64,000 nt of DNA from Desulfogranum marinum (GCF_016918565.1 NZ_JAFFQD010000005.1:47833-111832), one strand, 5' to 3'; counted from the stretch's first letter, positions 45,309-54,721 are shown. Translations and numbers: made by a program. Notes: generated from the letters alone by a model not told the origin.

Positions 45309-46961
45309 GTGAAGACTAAACAAAACGTACGGAGTAATGCCACGATTTGGATGGTGAGTCGTGAATATGAGGGCCTTGCCGGTGCCGGCGGTGTTAAGGA
45401 CGTTTGCCGTCAGCTAGCAGAATCGTTGGCTGGAGAGGGGGGAGCTTCGGTTAGGGTGATCTTGCCCAGATATGGTTTCATGGATCCCAAACAGCTTGGA
45501 TTTAGCCCGCTTGCTATTTCGGGAACCGCAACAGGCGTTATTGGTGACCAGCAGTTTGCGGGCTGTTTTACTGTGGACATGAATTATCCTGAGCAGGAAC
45601 GTCGCGAGACGGTGGCCATTTGGTCGCAGACAATAAATGGGGTGATCGTCTATCTGGTTGAGGCAGAACGTTTTGGGAAAAAACTGGGAGTCTATACATA
45701 CACCAGTGAAGAAGAACAGGAGGCATCCTGGAAGAAACAGGGGAGCGGGCATTACGATTATTTTGCTATGAATATACTGCTCCAGAAGGTTGCCTTGGAG
45801 ATGATGATTCTAGGAAACGATGCTCCATGGGTCATCCATTGTCAGGACGGACACGCTGCCGTTCTTCCCGCTATGATGCGGGAAAACAGTGGTTACAGGC
45901 ATTTTTTTCGCCATACGGGAGCGGTGGTAACTGTGCATAATGCAGGGACTGGTTACCATCAGGAGATAGATGACCTCAATTTTGCCAAGGCTGTAACCGG
46001 GCTACCGGAAAGCATTATTTGGGAGAATCTGCTCGGCAACAGCTTTGATCCCTTTTTAGCGGCTGCCGACTATGCTGTGCTGAATACCGTCAGTGAAAAT
46101 TACGGGCGAGAACTCCAGCAAACGGCAGAAGATGCACGTACTGGGTGGCTTGGTCATGCATTGAAAGCAAGAAGCATCGAGTTGCGAGGGATCACCAACG
46201 GAATAGATCCTGCAAACTTTGACCCCCTTTCTCCCGGAGAGCTCGGGTTAGCAGCCCCCTTTGATGTGCTTCGGGGCGAGCTTCAGGGAAAGCTGGCCTG
46301 TAAAAACGATCTGTTGTCACACATCGGGCAGCAGAGGCAATGGGAATATGTAGAGCAGTTTGGTTACCTTGCACCTGTGTCCGAGGTTCCCCTTTTCACC
46401 TTTATTGGACGGCTTACCGGGCAGAAAGGTATCGATATTGTCTTGGAATGTATTCAGCAGTTTTTTGCTGAAAGAGATGATATGCAGTTGCTTATTCTTG
46501 GCTCTGGTGAAAGCTGGGTAGAAGATGAACTGCAGTTGCAGGCGGAGCATTCAGGGGTAACAGGCCGGTTTTGTTTTTTAAAAGGGTTTGACTCGGCTCT
46601 GGCTAATAGAGTCTATGCTGCCGGAGATTTTTTTCTTATTCCATCCTTGTACGAGCCGTGCGGATTAACTGATTATATCGCTCAACTGCTGGGGAACTTG
46701 CCCATTGTTCATCATGTAGGAGGGTTGGTGAAGGTGCTCGACGGTGAAACCGGTTTTGCCTATCAGGAAAATAGCTGTCAGGGGGTGATGGGTGCCATGG
46801 AGAGGGCGCTTACGATCTATGACCAACCAGAACAACATCGACACATGCAACAGGCAGCCGTGAAGAATATTATGAACTGTCATACATGGCGCCATGTAAT
46901 GAGTGAATATATTGTACTCTATGAACAGGCACAAGAATTAACAATCGGGGCCGGACAATGA
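45309..46961 (+). CDS. glgA: Glycogen/starch synthase (GT5 family)
   Basis: 550 residues, GT-B fold. N-terminal domain: SREYEGLAGAGGVKDVCRQLAE, HCQDGHAAVLPAMM, VVTVHNAG. C-terminal domain: FTFIGRLTGQKGIDIVLE and the IPSLYEPCGLTDYIAQLLGNLPIVHHVGGLVKVLDG nucleotide-sugar site with both Glu. The usual GT5 N-terminal K-x-G-G-L ADP-glucose loop reads G-A-G-G-V here, so the donor may differ. Starts with GTG; coupled by a 4-base overlap to the next gene. Confidence 0.85.
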   Translation: MKTKQNVRSNATIWMVSREYEGLAGAGGVKDVCRQLAESLAGEGGASVRVILPRYGFMDPKQLGFSPLAISGTATGVIGDQQFAGCFTVDMNYPEQERRETVAIWSQTINGVIVYLVEAERFGKKLGVYTYTSEEEQEASWKKQGSGHYDYFAMNILLQKVALEMMILGNDAPWVIHCQDGHAAVLPAMMRENSGYRHFFRHTGAVVTVHNAGTGYHQEIDDLNFAKAVTGLPESIIWENLLGNSFDPFLAAADYAVLNTVSENYGRELQQTAEDARTGWLGHALKARSIELRGITNGIDPANFDPLSPGELGLAAPFDVLRGELQGKLACKNDLLSHIGQQRQWEYVEQFGYLAPVSEVPLFTFIGRLTGQKGIDIVLECIQQFFAERDDMQLLILGSGESWVEDELQLQAEHSGVTGRFCFLKGFDSALANRVYAAGDFFLIPSLYEPCGLTDYIAQLLGNLPIVHHVGGLVKVLDGETGFAYQENSCQGVMGAMERALTIYDQPEQHRHMQQAAVKNIMNCHTWRHVMSEYIVLYEQAQELTIGAGQ

Positions 46962-47869
46962 ACCTGCAATATGCCGCAGAATCCTCAGCATCTCAATTGC
47001 GGACACCGTGGTTGGAAAATCGTCGCAAGTTTTTTATCCGTCAGGTTGTCAGTGATTTTTTTCAGGCATATGAAATGTATCATGGTCTTTATCAGGATTT
47101 TTGCCACAGCTACCATTTTGCAATGTTGGAGGCAAAGGATCTATTGCAGGCAGCAACAATTGCCCTTCGAACTCGTCTTCTTGAACAGCTTACCGCAATG
47201 CTGGGGGCGGAAACCAGCAGAGGGCTTTTGTGGCGGCTCAAAGATCTCTGCCATACCGTTTGGCCGGAGAGTGAGCGGCAAAAAAATGTCCTTGGTTCGC
47301 TGGTTGACTGGCTTATAGGCTCCCTTTTTCATGAAGCTATGAAACTCAAGGAGAATCTTTATTTACTCAACAATTACGGACCGTCTGTTTTTCCTGTTGA
47401 CCAGGATACAGGCTCGGAGAATATGGCGTATGGCGCTCGCCCTTTCTCGGTGTCGCAGGTGATCGATACCCATGAAGTATTCAAAAGGATAGCTGTCGAT
47501 ACCGAGCAGCAGGTGGAGCGTATTGCCCTGACCTTTGGCAGGGCAATTTACCTTTTACGGCTTATGATGTCGTCATTTGCAGAGAATGAACTCGTTGTGA
47601 GGCTGCTTGTTGAGAAAGAGGAGGTTGTCGGCGAGATATGGGGAGAATCTCTGGAGTCTATTTTTGATGATATGTTTTACGGTAATGCACTACATGGTTA
47701 CTGCATTGCCGGTAACAGCTATTTTAGGAGTCAATGGTATCACCACTCGCAGGCAATGTTCAGGCGTGCTTTACAGATTGATAAACAATGCCAAGAAGCT
47801 GTCATTAAATTGATACAGCTTGAAGCGATAACAAGTGATATGGAAGGGCAGTTCGGCAAGACAGCATAG
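46958..47869 (+). CDS. Hypothetical protein coupled to glycogen synthase
   Basis: 303 residues, helical, no membrane span and no recognised domain. The last ~50 residues (YFRSQWYHHSQAMFRRALQIDKQCQEAVIKL) look like a TPR helix pair. Its ATG lies within the glgA stop (ATGA), so it is translated together with glgA and may act on the same polysaccharide. A 111-bp gap precedes gap. Confidence 0.75.
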   Translation: MNLQYAAESSASQLRTPWLENRRKFFIRQVVSDFFQAYEMYHGLYQDFCHSYHFAMLEAKDLLQAATIALRTRLLEQLTAMLGAETSRGLLWRLKDLCHTVWPESERQKNVLGSLVDWLIGSLFHEAMKLKENLYLLNNYGPSVFPVDQDTGSENMAYGARPFSVSQVIDTHEVFKRIAVDTEQQVERIALTFGRAIYLLRLMMSSFAENELVVRLLVEKEEVVGEIWGESLESIFDDMFYGNALHGYCIAGNSYFRSQWYHHSQAMFRRALQIDKQCQEAVIKLIQLEAITSDMEGQFGKTA

Positions 47870-47980
47870 TAGTCAGGTAAATGTAATTTTTTATCGATTT
47901 TTATGAATGCAGGATGTGCGACGGTAGCTTTTTATGCCGGATAATAAGCAGAGTGTTGCTTGGATACAAAGGAGAAAGAG

Positions 47981-48985
47981 ATGAGCATTAAGATCGGGAT
48001 TAATGGGTTTGGCCGGATCGGGCGTAATATTTTTCGAGCGCTCAGTAAAGATGCATCATTTGCCGATATTGAGGTTGTCGGTATTAATGATTTAACCGAT
48101 GTAAAGACCCTGGCACACCTCATAAAGTATGATTCTATCATGGGTGTGTATGAAAAAGAGGTTGAAGCAGCTGAAAACAGTATTGTGGTTGATGGGCGTA
48201 CTATTCCCGTGACCGGGCACCGATCTCCTAAAGATATTCCATGGGGCGAGTATGGAGCGGAATATGTTCTTGAGTGTACGGGACTGTTTCGTGATCACGA
48301 CTCTGCAGCCCCCCACATTGATGGCGGGGCGTCCAAAGTTATTATTTCCGCCCCTGCAAAAGGAAAGGTCAAAACCATTGTTATGGGAGTGAATGAAGAC
48401 GAATACGATGCCACCTTGCACCATGTGGTATCAAATGCGTCCTGTACCACTAACTGCCTGGCTCCCGTAGCCCAGGTTGTTTTGGATAATTTCGGTATTC
48501 AACGCGGCCTGATGACAACTGTACATGCCTACACAGGAGATCAGCGATTGCTGGATTTTCCCCATTCAGATCTTCGACGGGCACGGGCAGCTGCCATGTC
48601 TATGGTGCCGACCAAAACAGGGGCAGCAGCAGCGGTTTCACTGGTTATTCCCGAGCTGAAAAATAAATTTGACGGGCTAGCAGTGAGGGTTCCCACCCCG
48701 GATGTGTCACTTTTGGATGTCGTTATTGAAGTGGAGCGCGAAGTAACAGCACCCGAAGTCAATAATGCCCTGGAAAGTGCGGCAAACAGGTACCTGCGTT
48801 ATACAGAGGAGCCGCTGGTGTCTATAGACTTTCAAGGTGATCCCCATTCTTCAATAGTGGATGGTCTGTGTACCCGGGTACTGGGGAGGAGTGTAAAGAT
48901 AATGAGCTGGTATGATAATGAGTGGGGATATTCCAACCGCATGTTGGATCTGGTGCTGCATATGGAGCAATCAAAAATTATTTAA
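47981..48985 (+). CDS. gap: Glyceraldehyde-3-phosphate dehydrogenase
   Basis: Glycolytic/gluconeogenic NAD-dependent enzyme, 334 residues from the ATG at 47981, with AAGGAG-type ribosome site; an upstream in-frame TTG is not needed. INGFGRIGRN is the NAD-binding start, SNASCTTNCLAP carries the active-site Cys, and WYDNEWGYSNR the C-terminal signature. Confidence 0.97.
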   Translation: MSIKIGINGFGRIGRNIFRALSKDASFADIEVVGINDLTDVKTLAHLIKYDSIMGVYEKEVEAAENSIVVDGRTIPVTGHRSPKDIPWGEYGAEYVLECTGLFRDHDSAAPHIDGGASKVIISAPAKGKVKTIVMGVNEDEYDATLHHVVSNASCTTNCLAPVAQVVLDNFGIQRGLMTTVHAYTGDQRLLDFPHSDLRRARAAAMSMVPTKTGAAAAVSLVIPELKNKFDGLAVRVPTPDVSLLDVVIEVEREVTAPEVNNALESAANRYLRYTEEPLVSIDFQGDPHSSIVDGLCTRVLGRSVKIMSWYDNEWGYSNRMLDLVLHMEQSKII

Positions 48986-49024
48986 TTTTGATTGGTCAGG
49001 GGGAGCAATAAAATACGGGTGGGA

Positions 49025-49077
49025 AAAATAAAAAAAAACCGGATTGCCTGTGCTGTAAAAGTACTTGGTAATCCGGT
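49025..49077 (-). terminator. Terminator of the zinc-ribbon mini-gene (possibly bidirectional)
   Basis: An 11-bp stem (ACCGGATTGCC with GGTAATCCGGT, one G-T pair) enclosing an 18-base loop. On the minus strand it runs into an almost unbroken T-tract of 13 bases (49025-49037). It also lies 50 bases after the gap stop on the other strand. Confidence 0.75.
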
Positions 49078-49141
49078 CTGTTGTTTCCTGCCCGGAGCGC
49101 CATGCTTAACGCGACCAGGCAAGAGCAGTACAATAAGACAG

Positions 49142-49315
49142 TTAGTCTTCTACATACCCTGTTCCATTGCAGGTAGGACATTTCTGATCAGGGGTGCATA
49201 CCTGACCATCTTCGGCGTCATTTCCTTGCCATTCTCCGCTGGTTTCACATACGCCATCAATTACACCTTTTCCCTGGCAGGTAGGGCATACAGATTTCTT
49301 GGTTTCCTCTGACAT
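49142..49315 (-). CDS. 57-residue protein with two CxxCxGxG zinc-ribbon motifs
   Basis: A short gene with a perfect ribosome site (AGGAGGAAACA before ATG) and its own terminator. The protein reads MSEETKKSVCPTCQGKGV at the start and has a second CPTCNGTG near the end (residues 46-53), as in one unit of the DnaJ zinc finger, plus two further Cys (C23, C40). It could be a small zinc-binding adaptor or chaperone-like protein; no function is known to me. It lies convergent to gap and downstream of metC. Confidence 0.85.
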   Translation of the reverse strand: MSEETKKSVCPTCQGKGVIDGVCETSGEWQGNDAEDGQVCTPDQKCPTCNGTGYVED

Positions 49316-49419
49316 TGTTTCCTCCTTAATGAATTGAAAAACAAAGCTTTGTAGTATGCAACACTATAAATCAATAATCTGAAAAAGAAAAGCGTTCAGC
49401 ACATATCTCTATAACATAC

Positions 49420-50598
49420 TTACTGAAAAACCATGAATCCTTTTTTCAGGTCATTGATTAAATCTCCAGGATCTTCAAGTCCGATATTAAGACGGATAAC
49501 AGTACGGTTTGCATAGTTGCCTTGTTTGCGACGATTGCTGCTGCCAATGGTAACCAGGCTTTTATAGCCTCCCCAGCTGTAACCAATGCCAAATAAGTCA
49601 AGGTTGTCAACAAATTGAGGCAGCAGAGGGCCCTCCCATTTTTTATGAACCAGGAACGCAAACAGGCCCGACGATCCGCTAAAATCTCTTTGCCACAGAT
49701 GATGCTGCGGATGACTGGGCAATGCCGGATGGAGTACCCTTTCAACGGAAGGTTGTTGCTCAAGCCACTGGGCTACCTCCAATGCGGCCTGCTGGTGATA
49801 TGCCAGGCGAACAGGCAGGGTTTTTAACCCTCGCAGGGCCAGGTAGCAGTCCTGGGGCGGAGCAAATGTTTCCATCACCTGATAAAAATTGTCAAATTCT
49901 TCAGCATAGCGTTGGTTGACGCTCACTGTACCCAACAAGACATCAGAATGACCGCTGATGTATTTGGTTACGGATTGAATGATGATATCCACGCCAAGAG
50001 CAAAAGGGTTAAGGAAAAGCGGGGTGGCCCAGGTATTGTCCACCACCGTTATGATGTCTCTTTTGGTGGCTTGTTTGGTGATAGCTGGGATGTCCTGAAG
50101 CTCAAAGGTGTTTGAACCCGGCGATTCGAGGTAAATGAGTCGGGTATTGGGTTGGAGGTACTGCACGATATTGCTACCGATGTCAGGTGGAAGAAAATCA
50201 ATCGCAACATCGTATTTGCTAAGGATTTTGCTGCAGAAAGCGGCTGTCGGTCCATACACATTGTCGCAGATAAGGACATGATCTCCGCTGGAAGTAAAGG
50301 TAAGCAGGGTATTGATGATAGCGCTGATGCCGGATGGAAAGGCTCTGGTCAGGGCACTCCCTTCCAGTTCCTCCATTTTTTTTTCAAAGGATCGTTGCGG
50401 CGGCAATCGGTCGGTACCATAGACGATGCCTGGGTACTCCCCTGCATTGGCCAGGCGCAGGTCTTCGCAATTGTCAAACAGAACAGTTGATCCCGTATAC
50501 ATGGCGGGATTGATGGTCTTGATTGTTTTGCCACCCACTGTATCAAAGCGTTGTTCTTCGTGTATCAGTTGAGTGGCGAGATGTAATTTTTCGGTCAT
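49420..50598 (-). CDS. metC: Cystathionine beta-lyase (Cys/Met metabolism PLP enzyme)
   Basis: 392 residues, cystathionine gamma-synthase-like PLP family. Landmarks: YGTDRLPPQRSFEKKMEELEG, SGISAIINTLLTF, VVDNTWATPLFLNPF, and the PLP Lys in SVTKYISGHSDVLLG. The C-terminal GYSWGGYKSLV with the substrate-binding region fits MetC. Splits cystathionine to homocysteine. Lies 47 bp downstream of the selenocysteine-containing DsbA-like gene, same strand. Confidence 0.92.
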   Translation of the reverse strand: MTEKLHLATQLIHEEQRFDTVGGKTIKTINPAMYTGSTVLFDNCEDLRLANAGEYPGIVYGTDRLPPQRSFEKKMEELEGSALTRAFPSGISAIINTLLTFTSSGDHVLICDNVYGPTAAFCSKILSKYDVAIDFLPPDIGSNIVQYLQPNTRLIYLESPGSNTFELQDIPAITKQATKRDIITVVDNTWATPLFLNPFALGVDIIIQSVTKYISGHSDVLLGTVSVNQRYAEEFDNFYQVMETFAPPQDCYLALRGLKTLPVRLAYHQQAALEVAQWLEQQPSVERVLHPALPSHPQHHLWQRDFSGSSGLFAFLVHKKWEGPLLPQFVDNLDLFGIGYSWGGYKSLVTIGSSNRRKQGNYANRTVIRLNIGLEDPGDLINDLKKGFMVFQ

Positions 50599-50645
50599 TA
50601 TGTGTAGAGGCCTGTGGCAAGTTCGTTGACAGATTTTGGTGTTTT

Positions 50646-51260
50646 TTACTTGATTTTCATTGCTCCTGCAGAGCGTAAAAAGTGCTCAAAGCGCTCATAG
50701 CTTTGATAGCCGGTAAGGCGCTGCCCAGCGAAGAGTATCGTCGGCACAGCCGTTATACCGAGCGATCTTGATTTCTGCCAGTCATTCTCAACAGCTTCGG
50801 CATACTTTCTGGTGCGTATAATTTCCGCGGCATCTCGAGCAGGCAGTCCACTAGCGGTTGCAAGCTTGAGGAGAACATCGGGCAGTGCCAGGTTCCGGCC
50901 GTCTTTGAAATAGGCAAGAAAAGCAGCCTTGTGAAAGGGCTTACCCCTGCCGTGCTCTTCGGCCCACAATCCTGTTTCTTGAGCCAGTCGGCTGTTATAC
51001 GTCATTGTTCGGTTCCCAAAAGGAAGGCCGAGTTGGTCTGCTGTCCGGCGCTGCTGTTGAACCATTGCTCTGATTGCCGCACTGGAACCGGCAAACAGCT
51101 GCTCAAGGGACATGCCCTCTGTCGGTGTGCCTGGATGGAGGGGGAAGGCACGCCAACGGGCTTGGACCGCATGTTCTTTGGTCAGTTTTTCAATACACCC
51201 GGTAATGAAATAACACCAGGGTCAGACGTAGTCTGAAAAGATAGTCAGTATAGGTAACAT
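50646..51260 (-). CDS. DsbA/FrnE-family thiol oxidoreductase with in-frame TGA at the active site (probable selenoprotein)
   Basis: Read straight from the ATG at 51260, codon 13 is TGA (51222-51224) exactly where the family has the first Cys of its CPWC active site: the context is IFSDYV-(TGA)-PWCYF. The frame before and after is continuous and typical of FrnE/2-hydroxychromene isomerase-like DsbA proteins: HPGTPTEGMSLEQLF, then the thioredoxin-fold cis-Pro segment ITAVPTILFAGQRLTGYQSYE. With Sec the product is 204 residues. Without read-through only a 12-residue peptide or an internal ATG product (from 51113) lacking the active site results. A hairpin follows the TGA. The ribosome site is weak. 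Confidence 0.85.
51198..51224 (-). promoter_or_regulatory. Candidate bacterial SECIS element after the TGA codon
   Basis: Immediately after the TGA on the minus strand, CCUGGU pairs with ACCGGG (one G-U pair), leaving an 11-base loop that opens with G. Size and distance from the TGA fit a loose bacterial SECIS read by SelB. No match to a strict consensus is claimed. Confidence 0.5.
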
Positions 51261-51321
51261 AGACAGGTGCTCTTTTGTGTTGGCGATTGGTGTATCAGGG
51301 TTCAATGCATCGTGTCATATT

Positions 51322-53097
51322 TTAAAAGGGCCAGAAAATTGGAATTGTGCACATACCTGCCATGACTACAAATATATTGAGGGGGATGCCAAGCTTCAGA
51401 TAATCCTTGAAACTATAACCGCCTGGGCCGTAGACAAGCAAGTTGGTTTGGTAACCGACAGGAGTTGCAAAGCAGGCACTTGCCCCAAAACAGACGCCGA
51501 TGATAAATGGTTTTGGATCAACTTCGATACCTATAGCGGTAGAAATGGCTATGGGTAAGAGCAAAACAGCAGTCGCATTATTACTGAGAATCTGGGTGCT
51601 GATGGAGGTGAGCAGGATAATCGCTCCAAGCACCACAACCGGAGAAAAGTTCGCAAAAAGTCCCAAAAAAGTCTCTGCATAGAGCTGGCTGGTACCGGTT
51701 TTCTGCATGGCAGCCCCCAGGGCAATGGTGCCTGCAATCAAGAGGAGTACTTCTCCCTGCAATGCTTTGTAGGCGTCTCGCATTTGCAGGCAACCGGTGA
51801 CAATCATTAAAAATGCCGCTGTCAGAGCGCAGGTCATGATATCTGCCAGGCCCAGTGTGGCCGTTCCAACCATGCCTATAAAGTTAAGAATCGACCATGC
51901 TGCTTTTCGTTTATGAATAAGCTCTTCATAGACATCCTCAATGACGAGGTAATCGGTGTTATTCCGGATGGTGGAGAGTTTGCTGTCATTGCACCAGATG
52001 AGGAGCACATCTCCTGTTTTGAGCAGCACATCGTGAATCTGATGTTCACTTATGTGGAGATTACTCCTTTTCACTGCAATAATATGTACTTCGGAATCGC
52101 CGGCAATGTCAGTGTTGTGCAACCGTTGGTTACAGAGGGGGGAATGGGGAGGGATAATCAGCTCAACTACAATAGGGGCGTCTTTTTGGGCCCCAAGGGT
52201 CAACCCTTTTTCCGTTGTCGGCAGTTCTACCTCTTCCCTGTGAAGAATATCGACCAAGTCGTTGAGTGAACCTTTTACGAGTATGATATCCCCAGCGGAG
52301 ATGATTTTCAGGTCACGTTCAGGGCGGTAAATATGAGAACGGGAAATGAGCTCCAGTACACTGAGCGAGGGGTATTTACGTCTGAAAATATCTGTAGGTG
52401 ATCTACCGATAAGTGAGCTGTTCTCTGGTACCTGCAGTTCCGCAAGGTATTTGCGGTGTTCTCCATTTTGGAGCTGGCAGACAGGATTCGCCAGTGCAGG
52501 CAGTATTTTTGGAGCGGCAATAAGAAGAAATAGAATACCTACCAAAGCTATTGGCACACCGATAATGGATAGCTCAAACATGGACAGGGGATCGTATCCA
52601 TATGATGCACTCAGATCACTGATAATTATATTGGTAGAAGTACCTATCAGGGTACAGGTGCCGGCAAGGATGGAAGCGTACGAGATGGGGATCAGAAATT
52701 TGGAAGGACTAAGGCCATATTCGCAGCACATGGTCATGACCACAGGGATAAAAAGGATAACCACCGGCGTATTGTTGATGAAAGCTGATGCCACTGCGAC
52801 CAGTAATAACATAATTGCCAGGGCGACTGTGAAGCTGCCTCGAGCAAGGGTGATCACCCTTCGGCTGATAAACTCAACCCCGCCGGTGCGCATCATACCC
52901 TTACTTACCACAAACATCGCACCCACTGTGATAACGGCTGGGTTGGAGAAACCTGCCACCGCTTCTTTGGGTGACAGGATGTTGGTGACCACCAGCAGTA
53001 CGATGATGCCGATGGCAGTCAGGGCGACGGATATTTTTTCTGTAACGAGGAGGTAAAGCGTAGCCAGGAGAATAATGGTGGTGATCCAGATATCCAT
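51322..53097 (-). CDS. SLC13/DASS-type permease with two RCK_C (TrkA-C) domains
   Basis: 591 residues, about 11 membrane spans. Two halves of a divalent-anion/Na+ symporter (INNTPVVILFIPVVMTMC, CTLIGTSTNIIISD; and the second copy LSNNATAVLLLPIAIS, FATPVGYQTNLLVYGPG) flank two central soluble RCK_C domains (about 210-290 and 300-375). Sulfate, thiosulfate or a dicarboxylate are possible substrates; sulfate would suit this organism but is only an inference. Confidence 0.88.
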   Translation of the reverse strand: MDIWITTIILLATLYLLVTEKISVALTAIGIIVLLVVTNILSPKEAVAGFSNPAVITVGAMFVVSKGMMRTGGVEFISRRVITLARGSFTVALAIMLLLVAVASAFINNTPVVILFIPVVMTMCCEYGLSPSKFLIPISYASILAGTCTLIGTSTNIIISDLSASYGYDPLSMFELSIIGVPIALVGILFLLIAAPKILPALANPVCQLQNGEHRKYLAELQVPENSSLIGRSPTDIFRRKYPSLSVLELISRSHIYRPERDLKIISAGDIILVKGSLNDLVDILHREEVELPTTEKGLTLGAQKDAPIVVELIIPPHSPLCNQRLHNTDIAGDSEVHIIAVKRSNLHISEHQIHDVLLKTGDVLLIWCNDSKLSTIRNNTDYLVIEDVYEELIHKRKAAWSILNFIGMVGTATLGLADIMTCALTAAFLMIVTGCLQMRDAYKALQGEVLLLIAGTIALGAAMQKTGTSQLYAETFLGLFANFSPVVVLGAIILLTSISTQILSNNATAVLLLPIAISTAIGIEVDPKPFIIGVCFGASACFATPVGYQTNLLVYGPGGYSFKDYLKLGIPLNIFVVMAGMCTIPIFWPF

Positions 53098-53299
53098 ACA
53101 GTTTGCTTCCTGTTGAGGAGAGGACTCAGGTGCCTGCCTGTATGCAAGAGCGTAGAGTGGCAGGGGAGGTGTAACTATGCAGAGAAATAATAAAATTAAT
53201 TATCTTTATGGTGCTGAGCAAGAAAAAAGATATAATTATAGGGGGGATGCGGTTGTACCGGCAAGGAGGCGTTTATGAGAAGAGTGAGCAACGAATACG

Positions 53300-54208
53300 A
53301 TGAAAAATTCTGAAAAAAAGATCAGGGCTGCTAAATTTTCCATTGTCACGGCATTGAGCCTGGCTGTTATGAAATTTACGGTGGGGATTCTCACTGGGTC
53401 AATGGCTGTTTTATCCTCAGCCATTGACTCCATGCTCGATATCCTCATGTCTGGAGTGAATTTTCTGGCCATTCGACAGGCAGAACAACCTGCTGATGAA
53501 AACCATCCCTATGGTCATGGCAAATTTGAGACCATGGCTACGTTGATTCAATCGCTTGTCATCGGCGGGTCAGGTGTATGGATCTTGATTGAATCCGTGC
53601 GTCGCCTGGCAGCCGGAGCTGCCCCCACCGGATTAGGTAGCGGAATTGCGGTGCTTGCTTTTAGTGTAATCTGTTCATGGGCGATTAGCAGGTATCTCCT
53701 GAAAGTTGCCAAAGAGACTGACTCCTCTGCCCTGGCAGCGGATTCCCTTCATTTTTCCATGGATGTGTACACCAACCTGGCATTGCTTGCCGGGGTAACA
53801 GCGATGGCCTTTTTCCGGCTGTATTGGATTGATGCTGTGCTTTCCATGCTTGTGGCCTGCTATATACTGTATGAGGCTTTGAAGTTGATCAGGCTTAGCC
53901 TCAGGGAGGTACTTGATGAGCAGTTGCCCGAGCCGCTACGTAAACAAGTCGAGTTTATTATCAAGCAGCATTGTGGGAAAAAATACAATTTTCACAATCT
54001 TCGTACCCGAAAGGCAGGGTCACACAAGCTGATCGATTTTCATCTGACGGTCTGTAAAAAACTTACCGTTGCCGAAGCCCATCAGCTCACCGATAAACTG
54101 GAACACGAAATCGCTAACGCTGTTCAGGGGGCGGACATCACTATTCATGTTGAACCCTGCACCTTTGACAATTGCAACGAGGAAGATTGCGGCGGGTGCC
54201 GCAGATAG
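53300..54208 (+). CDS. Cation diffusion facilitator (CDF) metal exporter
   Basis: 302 residues, six membrane spans. The metal site residues lie in AIDSMLDILMSGVNF and in DSLHFSMDVYTNLALL, with HPYGHGKFE between. The C-terminal cytoplasmic domain (from ~210) ends in an unusual Cys-rich tail CTFDNCNEEDCGGC that may sense or bind metal. Exports Zn2+, Fe2+ or similar. Confidence 0.93.
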   Translation: MKNSEKKIRAAKFSIVTALSLAVMKFTVGILTGSMAVLSSAIDSMLDILMSGVNFLAIRQAEQPADENHPYGHGKFETMATLIQSLVIGGSGVWILIESVRRLAAGAAPTGLGSGIAVLAFSVICSWAISRYLLKVAKETDSSALAADSLHFSMDVYTNLALLAGVTAMAFFRLYWIDAVLSMLVACYILYEALKLIRLSLREVLDEQLPEPLRKQVEFIIKQHCGKKYNFHNLRTRKAGSHKLIDFHLTVCKKLTVAEAHQLTDKLEHEIANAVQGADITIHVEPCTFDNCNEEDCGGCRR

Positions 54209-54370
54209 TCGGCTTTCCCTTCATTTTTCTGTTTATGAAGAGGTCAGTTTTGGAAATTATTATTGTCAGCTTTTTCCGATGCTGGTATTACTGATTCTGC
54301 TGATTTTTCGGGTAAGTTGAGTGACTTACCTGGTGTAGACTAGATAATATATTTTGCAAAGGAGGAGAGT

Positions 54371-54721
54371 GTGGCAAACTTTTTATTTGTATTACGACAC
54401 AATGACAACGAAAAGGCAACTCGTTGCTTTCAATTTGCCAAGATAGCTCATTCAAAGGGGCATAAAGTTAATATGTTTTTGATTGACAGTGGTGTGGATT
54501 GGGCAATGAAGGGTCAGGACGGGAGCATCAAGACAGATACCGGCGATTGCCCCAATGACTATTTGCCGTATCTGATTGAACAAGAAGTTGAAACCGGAGT
54601 CTGTACCCCTTGCGCCAAAAACAGAAACCTTGATGAAGCAAATTTTCATCCCAATATGCTTTTGGATGGAGGCCCTCACTTGATTGACATGGCTGCCGAA
54701 GCGAAAGTCTTTAATTTTTAA
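54371..54721 (+). CDS. DsrE-family small protein
   Basis: 116 residues, DsrE/DsrF-like (YchN) fold: starts ANFLFVLRHNDNEKATRCFQFAKIA and contains VNMFLIDSGVDWAMKG. Conserved Cys occur at ~60 and in a GVCTPCAKNR pair. Such proteins handle persulfide sulfur or act as regulators. GTG start with AAAGGAGGAG directly upstream. Ends at a hairpin. Confidence 0.85.
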   Translation: MANFLFVLRHNDNEKATRCFQFAKIAHSKGHKVNMFLIDSGVDWAMKGQDGSIKTDTGDCPNDYLPYLIEQEVETGVCTPCAKNRNLDEANFHPNMLLDGGPHLIDMAAEAKVFNF

